From an uncultured Acetatifactor sp. (lineage in GTDB: Bacteria > Bacillota > Clostridia > Lachnospirales > Lachnospiraceae), in assembly GCA_910577235.1 (NCBI GenBank), contig CAJTMX010000016.1:30780-94779 (forward strand): DNA of 64,000 nt, written 5' to 3'. The notes under the pieces were generated by a model. The model was not told where the DNA came from and searched no databases. It worked only from the letters and a program-made list of their open reading frames with translations. The position numbers and the translations under genes are program-made. Below are positions 41,152 to 49,104 of this stretch, piece after piece. Each line of letters begins with the position of its first letter. Position 1 is the first letter of the stretch.

Positions 41152-42375
41152 ATGGGCTTAAACAAGAAATCCGTTGATGATATCAACGTAAAGGGAAGAA
41201 GAGTTCTGGTCAGATGTGACTTTAACGTGCCTTTAAAGGGCGGCGAGATCACCGATGAGACCCGTATCGTGGCAGCGCTGCCCACGATTCAGAAATTGAT
41301 TAGCGACGGCGGCAAGGTGATCCTTTGCTCCCATCTGGGCAAGGTAAAGGAAGGTCCCAACGAGAAGGAGTCTCTGGCACCTGTTGCCAAGAGACTGTCC
41401 GAGAAACTGGGCAAGGAAGTAGTGTTTGTGGCGGACTACAATGTGACCGGCGAGGCTGCCACTGCAGCGGTAGCGGCTATGAAGGAGGGAGATGTGGTGC
41501 TGCTGCAGAACACCCGTTTCCGCGGTACAGAGGAGACCAAGAACGGCGAGAAGTTCTCTCAAGAGCTGTCTGATCTGGCGGACGACTATGTATGTGACGC
41601 TTTCGGCTCCTCCCACAGAGCACATGCCTCCGTTGAAGGTGTGACCAAGTGCATCACTGCCAAGGGTGGCTCCAATGTGGTAGGTTATCTGATGCAGAAG
41701 GAGATCAACTTCCTGGGCAATGCCGTGGAGAATCCTGTTCGTCCTTTCGTGGCTATCTTAGGCGGCGCCAAGGTTGCCGACAAGCTGAATGTTATCTCCA
41801 ACCTGCTGGAGAAGTGCGATACGCTGATCATCGGCGGCGGCATGGCCTATACTTTCCTCAAGGCACAGGGCTATGAGATCGGCAAGTCTCTGGTGGACAA
41901 TGAGAAACTGGATTACTGCAAGGAGATGATGGCCAAGGCTGAGAAACTGGGCAAAAAGCTGCTGCTCCCCGTGGATTCCGTAACCATCGCCGAGTTCCCC
42001 AACCCTATCGACGCTCCCGTGGAGACAGAGGTATATGATGTGGAGAATATGCCCGCCGACAGAGAGGGCTGTGATATCGGCCCCAAGACCGCCGCTATGT
42101 ACGCGGAGGCGGTTAAGAGCGCCAAGACCGTAGTTTGGAACGGCCCCATGGGCGTATTTGAGAATCCCACTCTGGCAGCCGGTACCATCGCGGTAGCCAA
42201 GGCTCTGGCCGAAACGGACGCTACAACGATCATCGGCGGCGGAGATTCCGCGGCGGCAGTGAACCAGCTGGGATTTGGCGACAAGATGAGCCACATTTCC
42301 ACCGGCGGCGGCGCGTCTCTGGAATTCCTGGAGGGCAAGACCCTTCCCGGTGTGGCGGCAGCTGACGACAAGTAA
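41152..42375 (+). CDS. pgk: Phosphoglycerate kinase
   Basis: A 407-aa glycolytic kinase transferring phosphate from 1,3-bisphosphoglycerate to ADP. Both domains are complete: VLVRCDFNVPLKGGEITDETR at the N terminus, HLGKVKEG, NTRFRGTEE, and C-terminal GGGDSAAAVNQLG and STGGGASLEFLEGKTLPG. Start ATG follows AAAAGGAG. High-expression codon bias as in gap. tpiA follows after 27 bases. Confidence 0.97.
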   Translation: MGLNKKSVDDINVKGRRVLVRCDFNVPLKGGEITDETRIVAALPTIQKLISDGGKVILCSHLGKVKEGPNEKESLAPVAKRLSEKLGKEVVFVADYNVTGEAATAAVAAMKEGDVVLLQNTRFRGTEETKNGEKFSQELSDLADDYVCDAFGSSHRAHASVEGVTKCITAKGGSNVVGYLMQKEINFLGNAVENPVRPFVAILGGAKVADKLNVISNLLEKCDTLIIGGGMAYTFLKAQGYEIGKSLVDNEKLDYCKEMMAKAEKLGKKLLLPVDSVTIAEFPNPIDAPVETEVYDVENMPADREGCDIGPKTAAMYAEAVKSAKTVVWNGPMGVFENPTLAAGTIAVAKALAETDATTIIGGGDSAAAVNQLGFGDKMSHISTGGGASLEFLEGKTLPGVAAADDK

Positions 42376-42402
42376 AATTATGAAGAAATCGAGGGAAAAA
42401 AT

Positions 42403-43155
42403 ATGGCCAGAAAGAAGATTATTGCCGGAAACTGGAAGATGAACATGACTCCCAGCCAGGCAGTAGAACTTGTAAATACCTTAAAGCCCCTGGTGGTCAA
42501 CGACGAGGTGGATGTGGTGTTCTGCGTGCCCGCCATTGATATCATCCCCGCCATGGAGGCGGCAAAGGGCACCAATATCCAGATCGGCGCTGAGAACATG
42601 TATTATGAGGACAAGGGCGCTTATACAGGAGAGATCGCTCCTAATATGTTGACGGACGTGGGTGTAAAATATGTGATCATCGGACATTCCGAGAGAAGAG
42701 AGTACTTTGCCGAGACAGACGAAACTGTGAACAAGAAGGTTCTGAAGGCTTTCGAGCATGGCATTACCCCCATCATCTGCTGCGGTGAGTCTCTGACTCA
42801 GAGAGAGCAGGGCATCACTATCGACTGGATTCGCCAGCAGATCAAGATCGCTTTCCTGAATGTGACTGCCGTACAGGCGGCTACAGCTGTTATCGCCTAT
42901 GAGCCTATCTGGGCCATCGGCACGGGCAAGGTGGCTACCACTCAGCAGGCACAGGAAGTATGTAAGGCTATCCGCGACTGCATCGCCGAGATCTATGACG
43001 AGGCAACCGCGGCGGCTATTCGTATCCAGTACGGCGGTTCCGTATCTGCCTCCAGCGCTCCCGAGCTGTTTGCACAGCCCGATATTGACGGCGGTTTGGT
43101 AGGCGGCGCATCTTTGAAACCGGATTTTGGAGCTATCGTCAACTACAATAAGTAA
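42403..43155 (+). CDS. tpiA: Triosephosphate isomerase
   Basis: A 250-aa TIM-barrel enzyme interconverting dihydroxyacetone phosphate and glyceraldehyde-3-phosphate. GNWKMNMT holds the substrate Lys, IIGHSERREYF the catalytic His, and AYEPIWAIGTGK the catalytic Glu; the phosphate loop is YGGSVSASSAP and GGLVGGASL. Length normal. It closes the glycolytic cluster and is followed by a strong terminator. Confidence 0.97.
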   Translation: MARKKIIAGNWKMNMTPSQAVELVNTLKPLVVNDEVDVVFCVPAIDIIPAMEAAKGTNIQIGAENMYYEDKGAYTGEIAPNMLTDVGVKYVIIGHSERREYFAETDETVNKKVLKAFEHGITPIICCGESLTQREQGITIDWIRQQIKIAFLNVTAVQAATAVIAYEPIWAIGTGKVATTQQAQEVCKAIRDCIAEIYDEATAAAIRIQYGGSVSASSAPELFAQPDIDGGLVGGASLKPDFGAIVNYNK

Positions 43156-43171
43156 ACGTAAAAGCCAGATA

Positions 43172-43223
43172 AAAAGCACCGGACGGCGGGCGATATACAA
43201 TATGCCCGATATCCGGTGCTTTT
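43172..43223. terminator. Bidirectional terminator after tpiA
   Basis: AAAAGCACCGGA (43172-43183) and TCCGGTGCTTTT (43212-43223) form a perfect 12-bp outer stem, with CGGGC/GCCCG inside. It also ends the converging gene at 43256. Confidence 0.85.
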
Positions 43224-43255
43224 GGCTCTGTAAAATTCAGTCGGTTTCCCGGCTT

Positions 43256-43747
43256 TCAGTTTTCTTCCGCTACTTTTTCGGTCTCAGCGGCACCTTTTCC
43301 CTCCGTGATCTGTTCCCCCACTCCGGCCTCCAGGTCTTCCACTTCTTTCTGTACGGACTGCAGTTTGGTATCCAGATGGATAGCGCGCAGGATCAGGTTC
43401 ACATCCTCGGGGGAGAACAAGCCGATCGCTTTGGAGAGCTGTCCGAGGTTGTCTCGATTTACCTTGAGATGTCCGCCGCCGGAGAGAGGGATATTGATAA
43501 CCTTTTTGGGGTCTGTCATGTCTCCCAGACATATGCTGTTAGTCTTTTCGTCACAGCTGAATTGTACGCCGTTGTATGTGATCACTCCGTCTTTGGCAAG
43601 ATAGCCATAGGGGACTTTGGGCGCTGCGCTGCGAATGGTATTGATCAACTGTTTCTGAAACGGATTGCCGTTCGATTCCGTTTTGTCGGTTCTGAGGTTG
43701 CGTCCTCTCTCAAAAGCTGCCGCTGTCGTTTCCGTACCGATCTTCAT
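43256..43747 (-). CDS. Hypothetical protein
   Basis: A 163-aa cytoplasmic protein that I do not recognise. I set the start at 43747 (MKIGTETTAAAFERGRN) because AAGGAGGAAG precedes it. The middle has a beta-rich part (GVITYNGVQFSCDEKTNSICLG, DPKKVINIPLSGGGHLKVNRDNLGQL) and the end is a coiled-coil-like acidic helix (TKLQSVQKEVEDLEAGVGEQ). N-terminal polar residues and lack of a signal peptide suggest a soluble regulator or structural protein. The leader at 43780-43822 holds an imperfect 13-bp hairpin. Confidence 0.65.
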   Translation of the reverse strand: MKIGTETTAAAFERGRNLRTDKTESNGNPFQKQLINTIRSAAPKVPYGYLAKDGVITYNGVQFSCDEKTNSICLGDMTDPKKVINIPLSGGGHLKVNRDNLGQLSKAIGLFSPEDVNLILRAIHLDTKLQSVQKEVEDLEAGVGEQITEGKGAAETEKVAEEN

Positions 43748-43931
43748 TATGTCTTCCTCCTTATGTCCACATTGATAAAGCCACGGACGGCATAGACTCC
43801 CTGTCCATGCCATCCGTGGCTTACAATCGTTTTCCTGCTATAGATATCGGCATATTTCCATAAAGATTTATCGGGCAGAATAGTCGTTTTATGCCAACTC
43901 ATGACGTCATTTGACGCGCCTGATTTGTGCA

Positions 43932-43960
43932 TTGCGAAAACGCGATATTTTTGCTACAAT
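43932..43960 (+). promoter_or_regulatory. Promoter of the zinc-ribbon gene, in a 379-bp gap
   Basis: TTGCGA at 43932-43937, 17-base spacer, TACAAT at 43955-43960, giving a leader of about 160 bases in which I see no known riboswitch. The rest of 43748-44126 holds only the reverse-strand leader hairpin of the preceding gene. Confidence 0.55.
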
Positions 43961-44126
43961 AAATGAGATAGAGAGTGTTAGAAATGATCCTTTCCGCAGG
44001 TTTTTTGTTCAGTTCTCAGATATTTTATAGGCGTTTGTGGTAAGACTTGCCTTGCCGGGAATTGGGTATGGGTAAGAATCCGCGGAGCAGAGTTCGGAGG
44101 TATCTCAATATAGAAGGAGAAAAAGT

Positions 44127-45107
44127 ATGGTATTTAAGTGCAAGAACTGTGGCGGCAATTCAGTCTACAGCCCCGAGAAAAAAATGATGTACTGCCCTTT
44201 TTGCGACAGCGAGAAGAGCGAAGAGAGACAGCACGAACATGCCCAGATGCAGCTTTGCCCCAACTGCGGCGGAGAAGTTACATATACGGAGCATACATCG
44301 GCCCTGCAATGCCCTTATTGCGATCACTATATTATTTTGGATGAGCGGGTAGAAGGGGCGTATGCACCGGGCAGGATCATTCCATTTAAGATGGGCAAGG
44401 AGAGTGTTAAGGCACTGATACGGGAAAAATTTAAAAAGTGTACTTTCGCTCCCACGGATTTTCTGTCTGAGGTTCGTCTGAACACCATGACCGGAGAATA
44501 CATACCCTTTTGGATGTATAATTATCATACCCGCTGTCAGTTTCAGGGAGAGGGCGTAAAGCGCCGTGTCTGGGTGGCAGGCAATGTGGAGTATACTGAA
44601 TCCTCCTACTATCAGGTGGTGAGGGATATGAGCATTGATTTTGAGGGAATCCCGGCGGATGCCTCGGTGAAGATGCCCGATGGCATCATGGACCTGTTGG
44701 AGCCGTACAATTATGCGGAGCTGGTTCCCTTTCAGCCGGAGTATATGTCCGGGTTCCTGGGAGAGAAGTACAATATGGCCGCCGAGATGATCGAGAACAG
44801 GGCCCATGCCAAGATGGAGAGCAGCGCCGCCTCCATGCTGCAGCAGAGCATCAGCGGGTATTCTTCTCTGACACCCGCCAACCGGAGCATCACGGCTCCA
44901 AATCCGGGCACGGAGTTCGACTTGCTGCCTGTGTGGATATACCGTTATACCTATAAAGACAAGGAGTATCCTTTCTATGTGAACGGGCAGACTGGGAAGA
45001 TTATTGGGACTACTCCCATCTCCGCAGCTAAGGTATGGGCTTACGGAGCTACATTGTGGGCTTGCCTGACCGCCATTATAGCGATGATAGGCTGTATGGT
45101 GATGTAA
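44127..45107 (+). CDS. Double zinc-ribbon protein with C-terminal membrane helix
   Basis: A 326-aa protein. Two zinc ribbons are at the N terminus: CKNCGG ... CPFC (about 5-25) and CPNCGG ... CPYC (about 44-66). A middle domain follows (about 75-290, with IIPFKMGKESVKALIREKFKKCTFAP and YIPFWMYNYHT), and one hydrophobic helix ends the chain (AYGATLWACLTAIIAMIGCMVM). The TFIIB-type ribbon annotation often used for relatives reflects only the zinc motif. The middle YIPFW...Y segments recur in similar proteins, where they may sense or bind a ligand. It is likely co-transcribed with the TPM-domain gene 89 bases on. Confidence 0.75.
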   Translation: MVFKCKNCGGNSVYSPEKKMMYCPFCDSEKSEERQHEHAQMQLCPNCGGEVTYTEHTSALQCPYCDHYIILDERVEGAYAPGRIIPFKMGKESVKALIREKFKKCTFAPTDFLSEVRLNTMTGEYIPFWMYNYHTRCQFQGEGVKRRVWVAGNVEYTESSYYQVVRDMSIDFEGIPADASVKMPDGIMDLLEPYNYAELVPFQPEYMSGFLGEKYNMAAEMIENRAHAKMESSAASMLQQSISGYSSLTPANRSITAPNPGTEFDLLPVWIYRYTYKDKEYPFYVNGQTGKIIGTTPISAAKVWAYGATLWACLTAIIAMIGCMVM

Positions 45108-45196
45108 ATATACCGTATATTTTTTCCCAGGATTTAGCTGGGAGAGTATGCCAGACATTGGATCTGATGATTCATAAATTCAAGGAGAAATATAAA

Positions 45197-46093
45197 ATGG
45201 AAATTGATTTTAAGAAGGAAGCTAGGAAACAATATCTGCATTTCTTTCGCTTTTGGTTTATCATTGTAGGTATACTGCTTGTGGTGACTGTTTTTGCGGT
45301 GATCGGAAAGAGTATGATGCGTACCGAGAGAGAAAGGCACAACAGCCAATCGCCTACAGAACGGGTATTTGATTACGCGGAAGTATTGACTGATCAGCAA
45401 GAAAATGAACTGCGGGAGTTGATTGCGGAAAAAGAGGCTCAGATTGGCTGTGATCTTGTGCTGGTGACTATGCGGCAGCCGGTGGAGGGCAGTGAGGCCA
45501 AGGAGACATACAATTACCGCTATACGAGCTGGGAACTGAACATGCAGGATATTGCCGATGATTTTTATGATAACAACGCCTATGGATACAATGCGCCGCA
45601 CGGAGATGGCGCGCTGATCCTGGACAATTGGTATGAGGATCAGGAGGGAACTCATCTGTCTACCAGCGGCAGGGTATTTGAGAGATTCGGAAACTATGAT
45701 ATAGACGCAGCATTGTCCTGGGTGGATCGGTATATTGAGAGTGATCCGCAGAAGGCATACAGCGCCTGTATTAATTATATTGCCGATAGAATGAGCGGTC
45801 ATAGCGGCGATATCGGCACATCGATTTTGATGCTGGCTGCCATCGTTCCTCTTATCGTGGCCGGAGTATTTGTGGGTACCCATCTGCGCAGCAAGCAGGG
45901 TAAAAAAACTACCACAGCCACCACCTATATCGTAGGCGGAAAACCGGTGATGAATCAACAGAGGGATGATTTTGTCCGCAAGCACGTGAGTCAAAGGCGG
46001 ATACAGACCAGCTCCTCCTCAGGAGGCGGACGGGGCGGCGCTCATGTCAGCAGTGGAGGCCATACTCACGGCGGCGGTAGCCATCGAAGATAA
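45197..46093 (+). CDS. TPM-domain membrane protein with Gly/Ser/His-rich tail
   Basis: A 298-aa protein. Start ATG at 45197 follows AAGGAGA; longer in-frame starts exist but have no ribosome-binding site. One transmembrane helix is at about 15-38 (FWFIIVGILLVVTVFAVIG). The TPM (YgcG/TLP18.3) domain spans about 50-200 with RVFDYAEVLTDQQENELRELIAEKEAQIGCDLVLVTM. A second helix is at about 213-235 (ILMLAAIVPLIVAGVFVG), and the tail (about 260-298) is rich in Ser, Gly, Arg and His (SSSSGGGRGGAHVSSGGH). The TPM fold is linked to phosphatase-like and membrane-quality-control activity; the role here is unknown. Confidence 0.8.
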   Translation: MEIDFKKEARKQYLHFFRFWFIIVGILLVVTVFAVIGKSMMRTERERHNSQSPTERVFDYAEVLTDQQENELRELIAEKEAQIGCDLVLVTMRQPVEGSEAKETYNYRYTSWELNMQDIADDFYDNNAYGYNAPHGDGALILDNWYEDQEGTHLSTSGRVFERFGNYDIDAALSWVDRYIESDPQKAYSACINYIADRMSGHSGDIGTSILMLAAIVPLIVAGVFVGTHLRSKQGKKTTTATTYIVGGKPVMNQQRDDFVRKHVSQRRIQTSSSSGGGRGGAHVSSGGHTHGGGSHRR

Positions 46094-46126
46094 AATCACA
46101 CAGGAAAAGGCGGGAAAGTAAAACAT

Positions 46127-46168
46127 AAAAAAGAAACATCCACATGACGGTATGGATGTTTCTTTTTT
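46127..46168. terminator. Bidirectional terminator between TPM gene and rpsT
   Basis: A perfect 16-bp inverted repeat (46127-46142 and 46153-46168) made of A6GAAACATCCA and its complement. The ends provide T runs for both strands. Confidence 0.85.
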
Positions 46169-46193
46169 ATTATAAATATTATTACAAAATCAT

Positions 46194-46457
46194 TTATGCC
46201 ATCTGGTTAACGGCTTTGCTTAAGCGGGACACCTTTCTGGCGGCATTATTCTTGTGATAAATGCCCTTGGATGCAGCCATCTCAATGGTCTTGGTAGCAG
46301 CCTTCAACTCGGTCTCGGCGGCAGCCTTGTCCCCGGACTCAATAGCGGTCAGCACCTTTTTGATAGCGGTCTTAGTGCCGGACTTAATGGATTTATTCCT
46401 ATCGGCCTTCGTACGGTTTACCAGAATTCTCTTTTTTGCGGATTTAATATTTGCCAA
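46194..46457 (-). CDS. rpsT: 30S ribosomal protein S20
   Basis: An 87-aa very basic helical protein, standard length. ANIKSAKKRILVN at the start and NNAARKVSRLSKAVNQ at the end are S20 signatures. The start codon is TTG (complement of 46455-46457), preceded by GGAGG; S20 commonly uses a weak start codon that allows autoregulation. Convergent with the TPM gene and divergent from gpr, as in many Firmicutes. Confidence 0.96.
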   Translation of the reverse strand: MANIKSAKKRILVNRTKADRNKSIKSGTKTAIKKVLTAIESGDKAAAETELKAATKTIEMAASKGIYHKNNAARKVSRLSKAVNQMA

Positions 46458-46635
46458 GATTACACCTCCAATTACAGTACATTTGTGTTGTTGTCGCTTG
46501 GTTTATCTTAGCCAGACACGGAGGACTAAGGTAAACATACTCTTGTATTTTAGTAAAAGAATGGAAATTTGTCAATACATAAAACTGAAAAAAACGCAAA
46601 AACTGATATAGAAATTTGTAAAAAGGAGAATTCAT

Positions 46636-47553
46636 ATGAGCGGGTTTCAGGTAAGGACGGATCTGGCTCTGGAGGCCAGGGAGAGCATCACGGAGGCTGA
46701 GAGCGAACTTCGGGGCGTCCGGGTGGATGAGTACTATCAGGAGCAGGAGGACATACGGGTCACAAAGGTTATGATCGACACCAAAAACGCGGCGAAAGCC
46801 ATGGGAAAACCCATAGGCACTTATGTCACCATAGAGGCCCCCTCTCTGCTGGAACCGGATGAGGACTACCACAGAGAGATTTCGGAATGTCTGTCAGGGG
46901 AACTGATGCAGATGATGGGACAGGAGAAGGAAGAACTCTCGGTGCTGGTGGTAGGACTGGGCAACAGAGAAGTTACGGCGGATGCGCTGGGGCCTCAGGT
47001 GGTGGATAATCTGTTTATAACCCGGCATATTGTAAAGGAATATGGGTCCGCCGCCTACAATAAGAAACGTATGAATCTGATCAGCAGTATTGAGCCGGGG
47101 GTAATGGCCAAGACGGGTATGGAGACTGCGGAGATCATTAAAGGCGTGGTGACGGAGACCAGTCCGGATATGCTGATCGTTATAGACGCGCTGGCAGCCC
47201 GCAGCACCCGACGTTTAAACAGAACCATTCAGATTACCAATACCGGGATTCAGCCGGGGTCGGGTGTGGGGAATCATCGCAATGCCCTGACAGAGGAGAG
47301 TCTGGGCGTACCGGTGATCGCAATCGGGGTTCCCACAGTGGTGGATGCCGCTACCATCGTGGGAGACGCGCTGGAGCGCATCATGGAGACGGAGAAAGAA
47401 TTTGACCGGGTAAAATATATGGGAAATCATCGTACCGCATTCGCAGAGCTAAACAATATGTATATGACGGGTAAGGATATTGATGCGGTGGTGAAAAGGG
47501 TCAGTTACACGTTGTCGGAGGGGATCAATATGGCGCTGGAGTGCCAGGCCTGA
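46636..47553 (+). CDS. gpr: Germination protease GPR
   Basis: A 305-aa endopeptidase that degrades small acid-soluble spore proteins during germination. Made as a zymogen, it loses a short propeptide in the spore. Visible signatures: VRTDLALEAR near the start, IDTKNAAKAMGKPIGTYVTIEAP, VVGLGNREVTADALGPQVVDNL and VIDALAARSTRRLNRTIQITNTGI. The ribosome-binding site is AAAAGGAGA. It belongs to the conserved cluster gpr-spoIIP-lepA-hemW. No clear sigma-G promoter could be seen. Confidence 0.95.
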   Translation: MSGFQVRTDLALEARESITEAESELRGVRVDEYYQEQEDIRVTKVMIDTKNAAKAMGKPIGTYVTIEAPSLLEPDEDYHREISECLSGELMQMMGQEKEELSVLVVGLGNREVTADALGPQVVDNLFITRHIVKEYGSAAYNKKRMNLISSIEPGVMAKTGMETAEIIKGVVTETSPDMLIVIDALAARSTRRLNRTIQITNTGIQPGSGVGNHRNALTEESLGVPVIAIGVPTVVDAATIVGDALERIMETEKEFDRVKYMGNHRTAFAELNNMYMTGKDIDAVVKRVSYTLSEGINMALECQA

Positions 47554-47629
47554 GTGAAACGGGCGTCTGCTATGGAATGTCGCAGGCCGGGTATGCATAT
47601 AGTAATAGGGATGAACCGGGTGAAAGCGG

Positions 47630-48985
47630 GTGAGGCCTGTCAAACGCAGGATCAGAAATAGAATAGTTCCCGTCATTGTGGCGTGCGGTATCCTGTTAAC
47701 CATATGGCAGGCGCTGACAGGCGGAGATGAACATTCCCGGCAGGAGAGTTTGTCTGCGCGCCTGTTTCGGGCCGGATATGAAGAGAGCGCGGAAGAACTG
47801 CTGCCGGTTTTGACATGGGGACAGGAGCAGCCGGAGGGTGCTGCGATAACCCGGGAGGCGTTGGAGGAATGGATGCCCGGATATCTCTACCAGACCCAGA
47901 CCGGTCAGGTGGCCGTCAGGCAGCCGGAAGGAGAATTCTCGGAAGAGACGCAGCTGACTCTGGAAGAATTGATGAGAATGGAAAATCAGGAGCGGAATCT
48001 ACAGGAACCGGACACTGTGGTTATGCTGGACATGGATAGCCTGCTTGCGGAAAACGGGTGGGATGCGGAGGAAGAGATATCGGAATCCGGAAGTGGGAAT
48101 TCTGAGGACGATTCTCCGGAAGTCGATACCCTTGGGAGTTTGGCCCTTAACCCAGAGAACGGGGGATTTGTACCTCATATAAGGCAACAGACGGTGGACC
48201 TTACGGCCCTGCAAGACTATGAGACTTTGCGGGACAGATACTATGCGGTGGACAGTGTCACCAATATCGGCAGAGACTTGCTGGATGTGGAGAAATTGAC
48301 ACAGAGGGATCTGACCATCGACAAGGGGCAGGAGGGGCCGCAAATACTGATCTATCATACCCATTCACAGGAAGGTTTTGTCGATTCGGTGCCAGGGGAC
48401 GATTCCACCACTATAATGGGGGTAGGCCAGCATCTGGCGGATATTCTGGAACGGCAATATGGGTATCAGGTAATGCATCATCAGGGCACCTATGACAAGG
48501 AGACGAGAGATAACGCCTATTCCCGTTCTCTGCCGGAGATTACCCGTTTGCTGGAGGAAAATCCCCAGATCCAGGTGGTTATTGATCTGCACCGGGATGC
48601 CGTGGCGGACGAGAGTAACCGTCTGGTGATGGATCTGGACGGAAGGCCTACCGCGCGTTTCATGTTTTTTAACGGGATCAGCTGGACCCGCAGAACGGGA
48701 AGTATCAGCTATCTGCAAAATGACAACCTGTCGGACAATCTGGCGTTTTCTTTTCAGATGAAATTGAAGGCGGAGGAATATTATCCTGGCCTGACCCGAA
48801 GAAATTACATAAACGGTTATCGCTATAATATGCATCTGCGTCCCCGCACGCTGTTGATAGAGTTGGGAGCACAGAACAATACGTTGGAGGAAGCGATGAA
48901 TGCCTGCGACCCCATTGCGCATCTGCTGGATTTGGTGCTGTCCGGCGATCAGGCCCAGGAGGGCGCTGCCGGGATTATACCCTGA
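47630..48985 (+). CDS. spoIIP: Stage II sporulation protein P
   Basis: A 451-aa membrane-anchored amidase/endopeptidase that with SpoIID degrades septal peptidoglycan to drive engulfment. A transmembrane helix near the N terminus (IVPVIVACGILLTIWQAL, about 12-29) is followed by a long linker (30-215) and the amidase_3-like SpoIIP domain (about 225-440) with ILIYHTHSQEGFVDS, the zinc-binding His, and VVIDLHRDA and RTLLIELGAQNNT. The start codon is GTG at 47630, immediately after a stop; no strong ribosome-binding site is visible. It follows gpr by 77 bases. Confidence 0.93.
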   Translation: MRPVKRRIRNRIVPVIVACGILLTIWQALTGGDEHSRQESLSARLFRAGYEESAEELLPVLTWGQEQPEGAAITREALEEWMPGYLYQTQTGQVAVRQPEGEFSEETQLTLEELMRMENQERNLQEPDTVVMLDMDSLLAENGWDAEEEISESGSGNSEDDSPEVDTLGSLALNPENGGFVPHIRQQTVDLTALQDYETLRDRYYAVDSVTNIGRDLLDVEKLTQRDLTIDKGQEGPQILIYHTHSQEGFVDSVPGDDSTTIMGVGQHLADILERQYGYQVMHHQGTYDKETRDNAYSRSLPEITRLLEENPQIQVVIDLHRDAVADESNRLVMDLDGRPTARFMFFNGISWTRRTGSISYLQNDNLSDNLAFSFQMKLKAEEYYPGLTRRNYINGYRYNMHLRPRTLLIELGAQNNTLEEAMNACDPIAHLLDLVLSGDQAQEGAAGIIP

Positions 48986-49004
48986 TCGTGCCCTACTGTT
49001 AGAC

Positions 49005-49033
49005 TTGCGGAGTCAGGGGATTTCTGGTAGAAT
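49005..49033 (+). promoter_or_regulatory. Promoter for lepA-hemW
   Basis: TTGCGG at 49005-49010, 17-base spacer, TAGAAT at 49028-49033. Confidence 0.55.
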
Positions 49034-49104
49034 GGGAACATGCGCAGCAGGGCCGGAACAATCCGGCAGTGGTGCGTAAAGCAGGAGACAGAGAGGAAAT
49101 ACGG

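Noticed and set aside
43127..43795. 222-codon forward frame after tpiA
   Set aside because: It crosses the tpiA terminator and runs antisense to the hypothetical gene at 43256, which has a better start signal.
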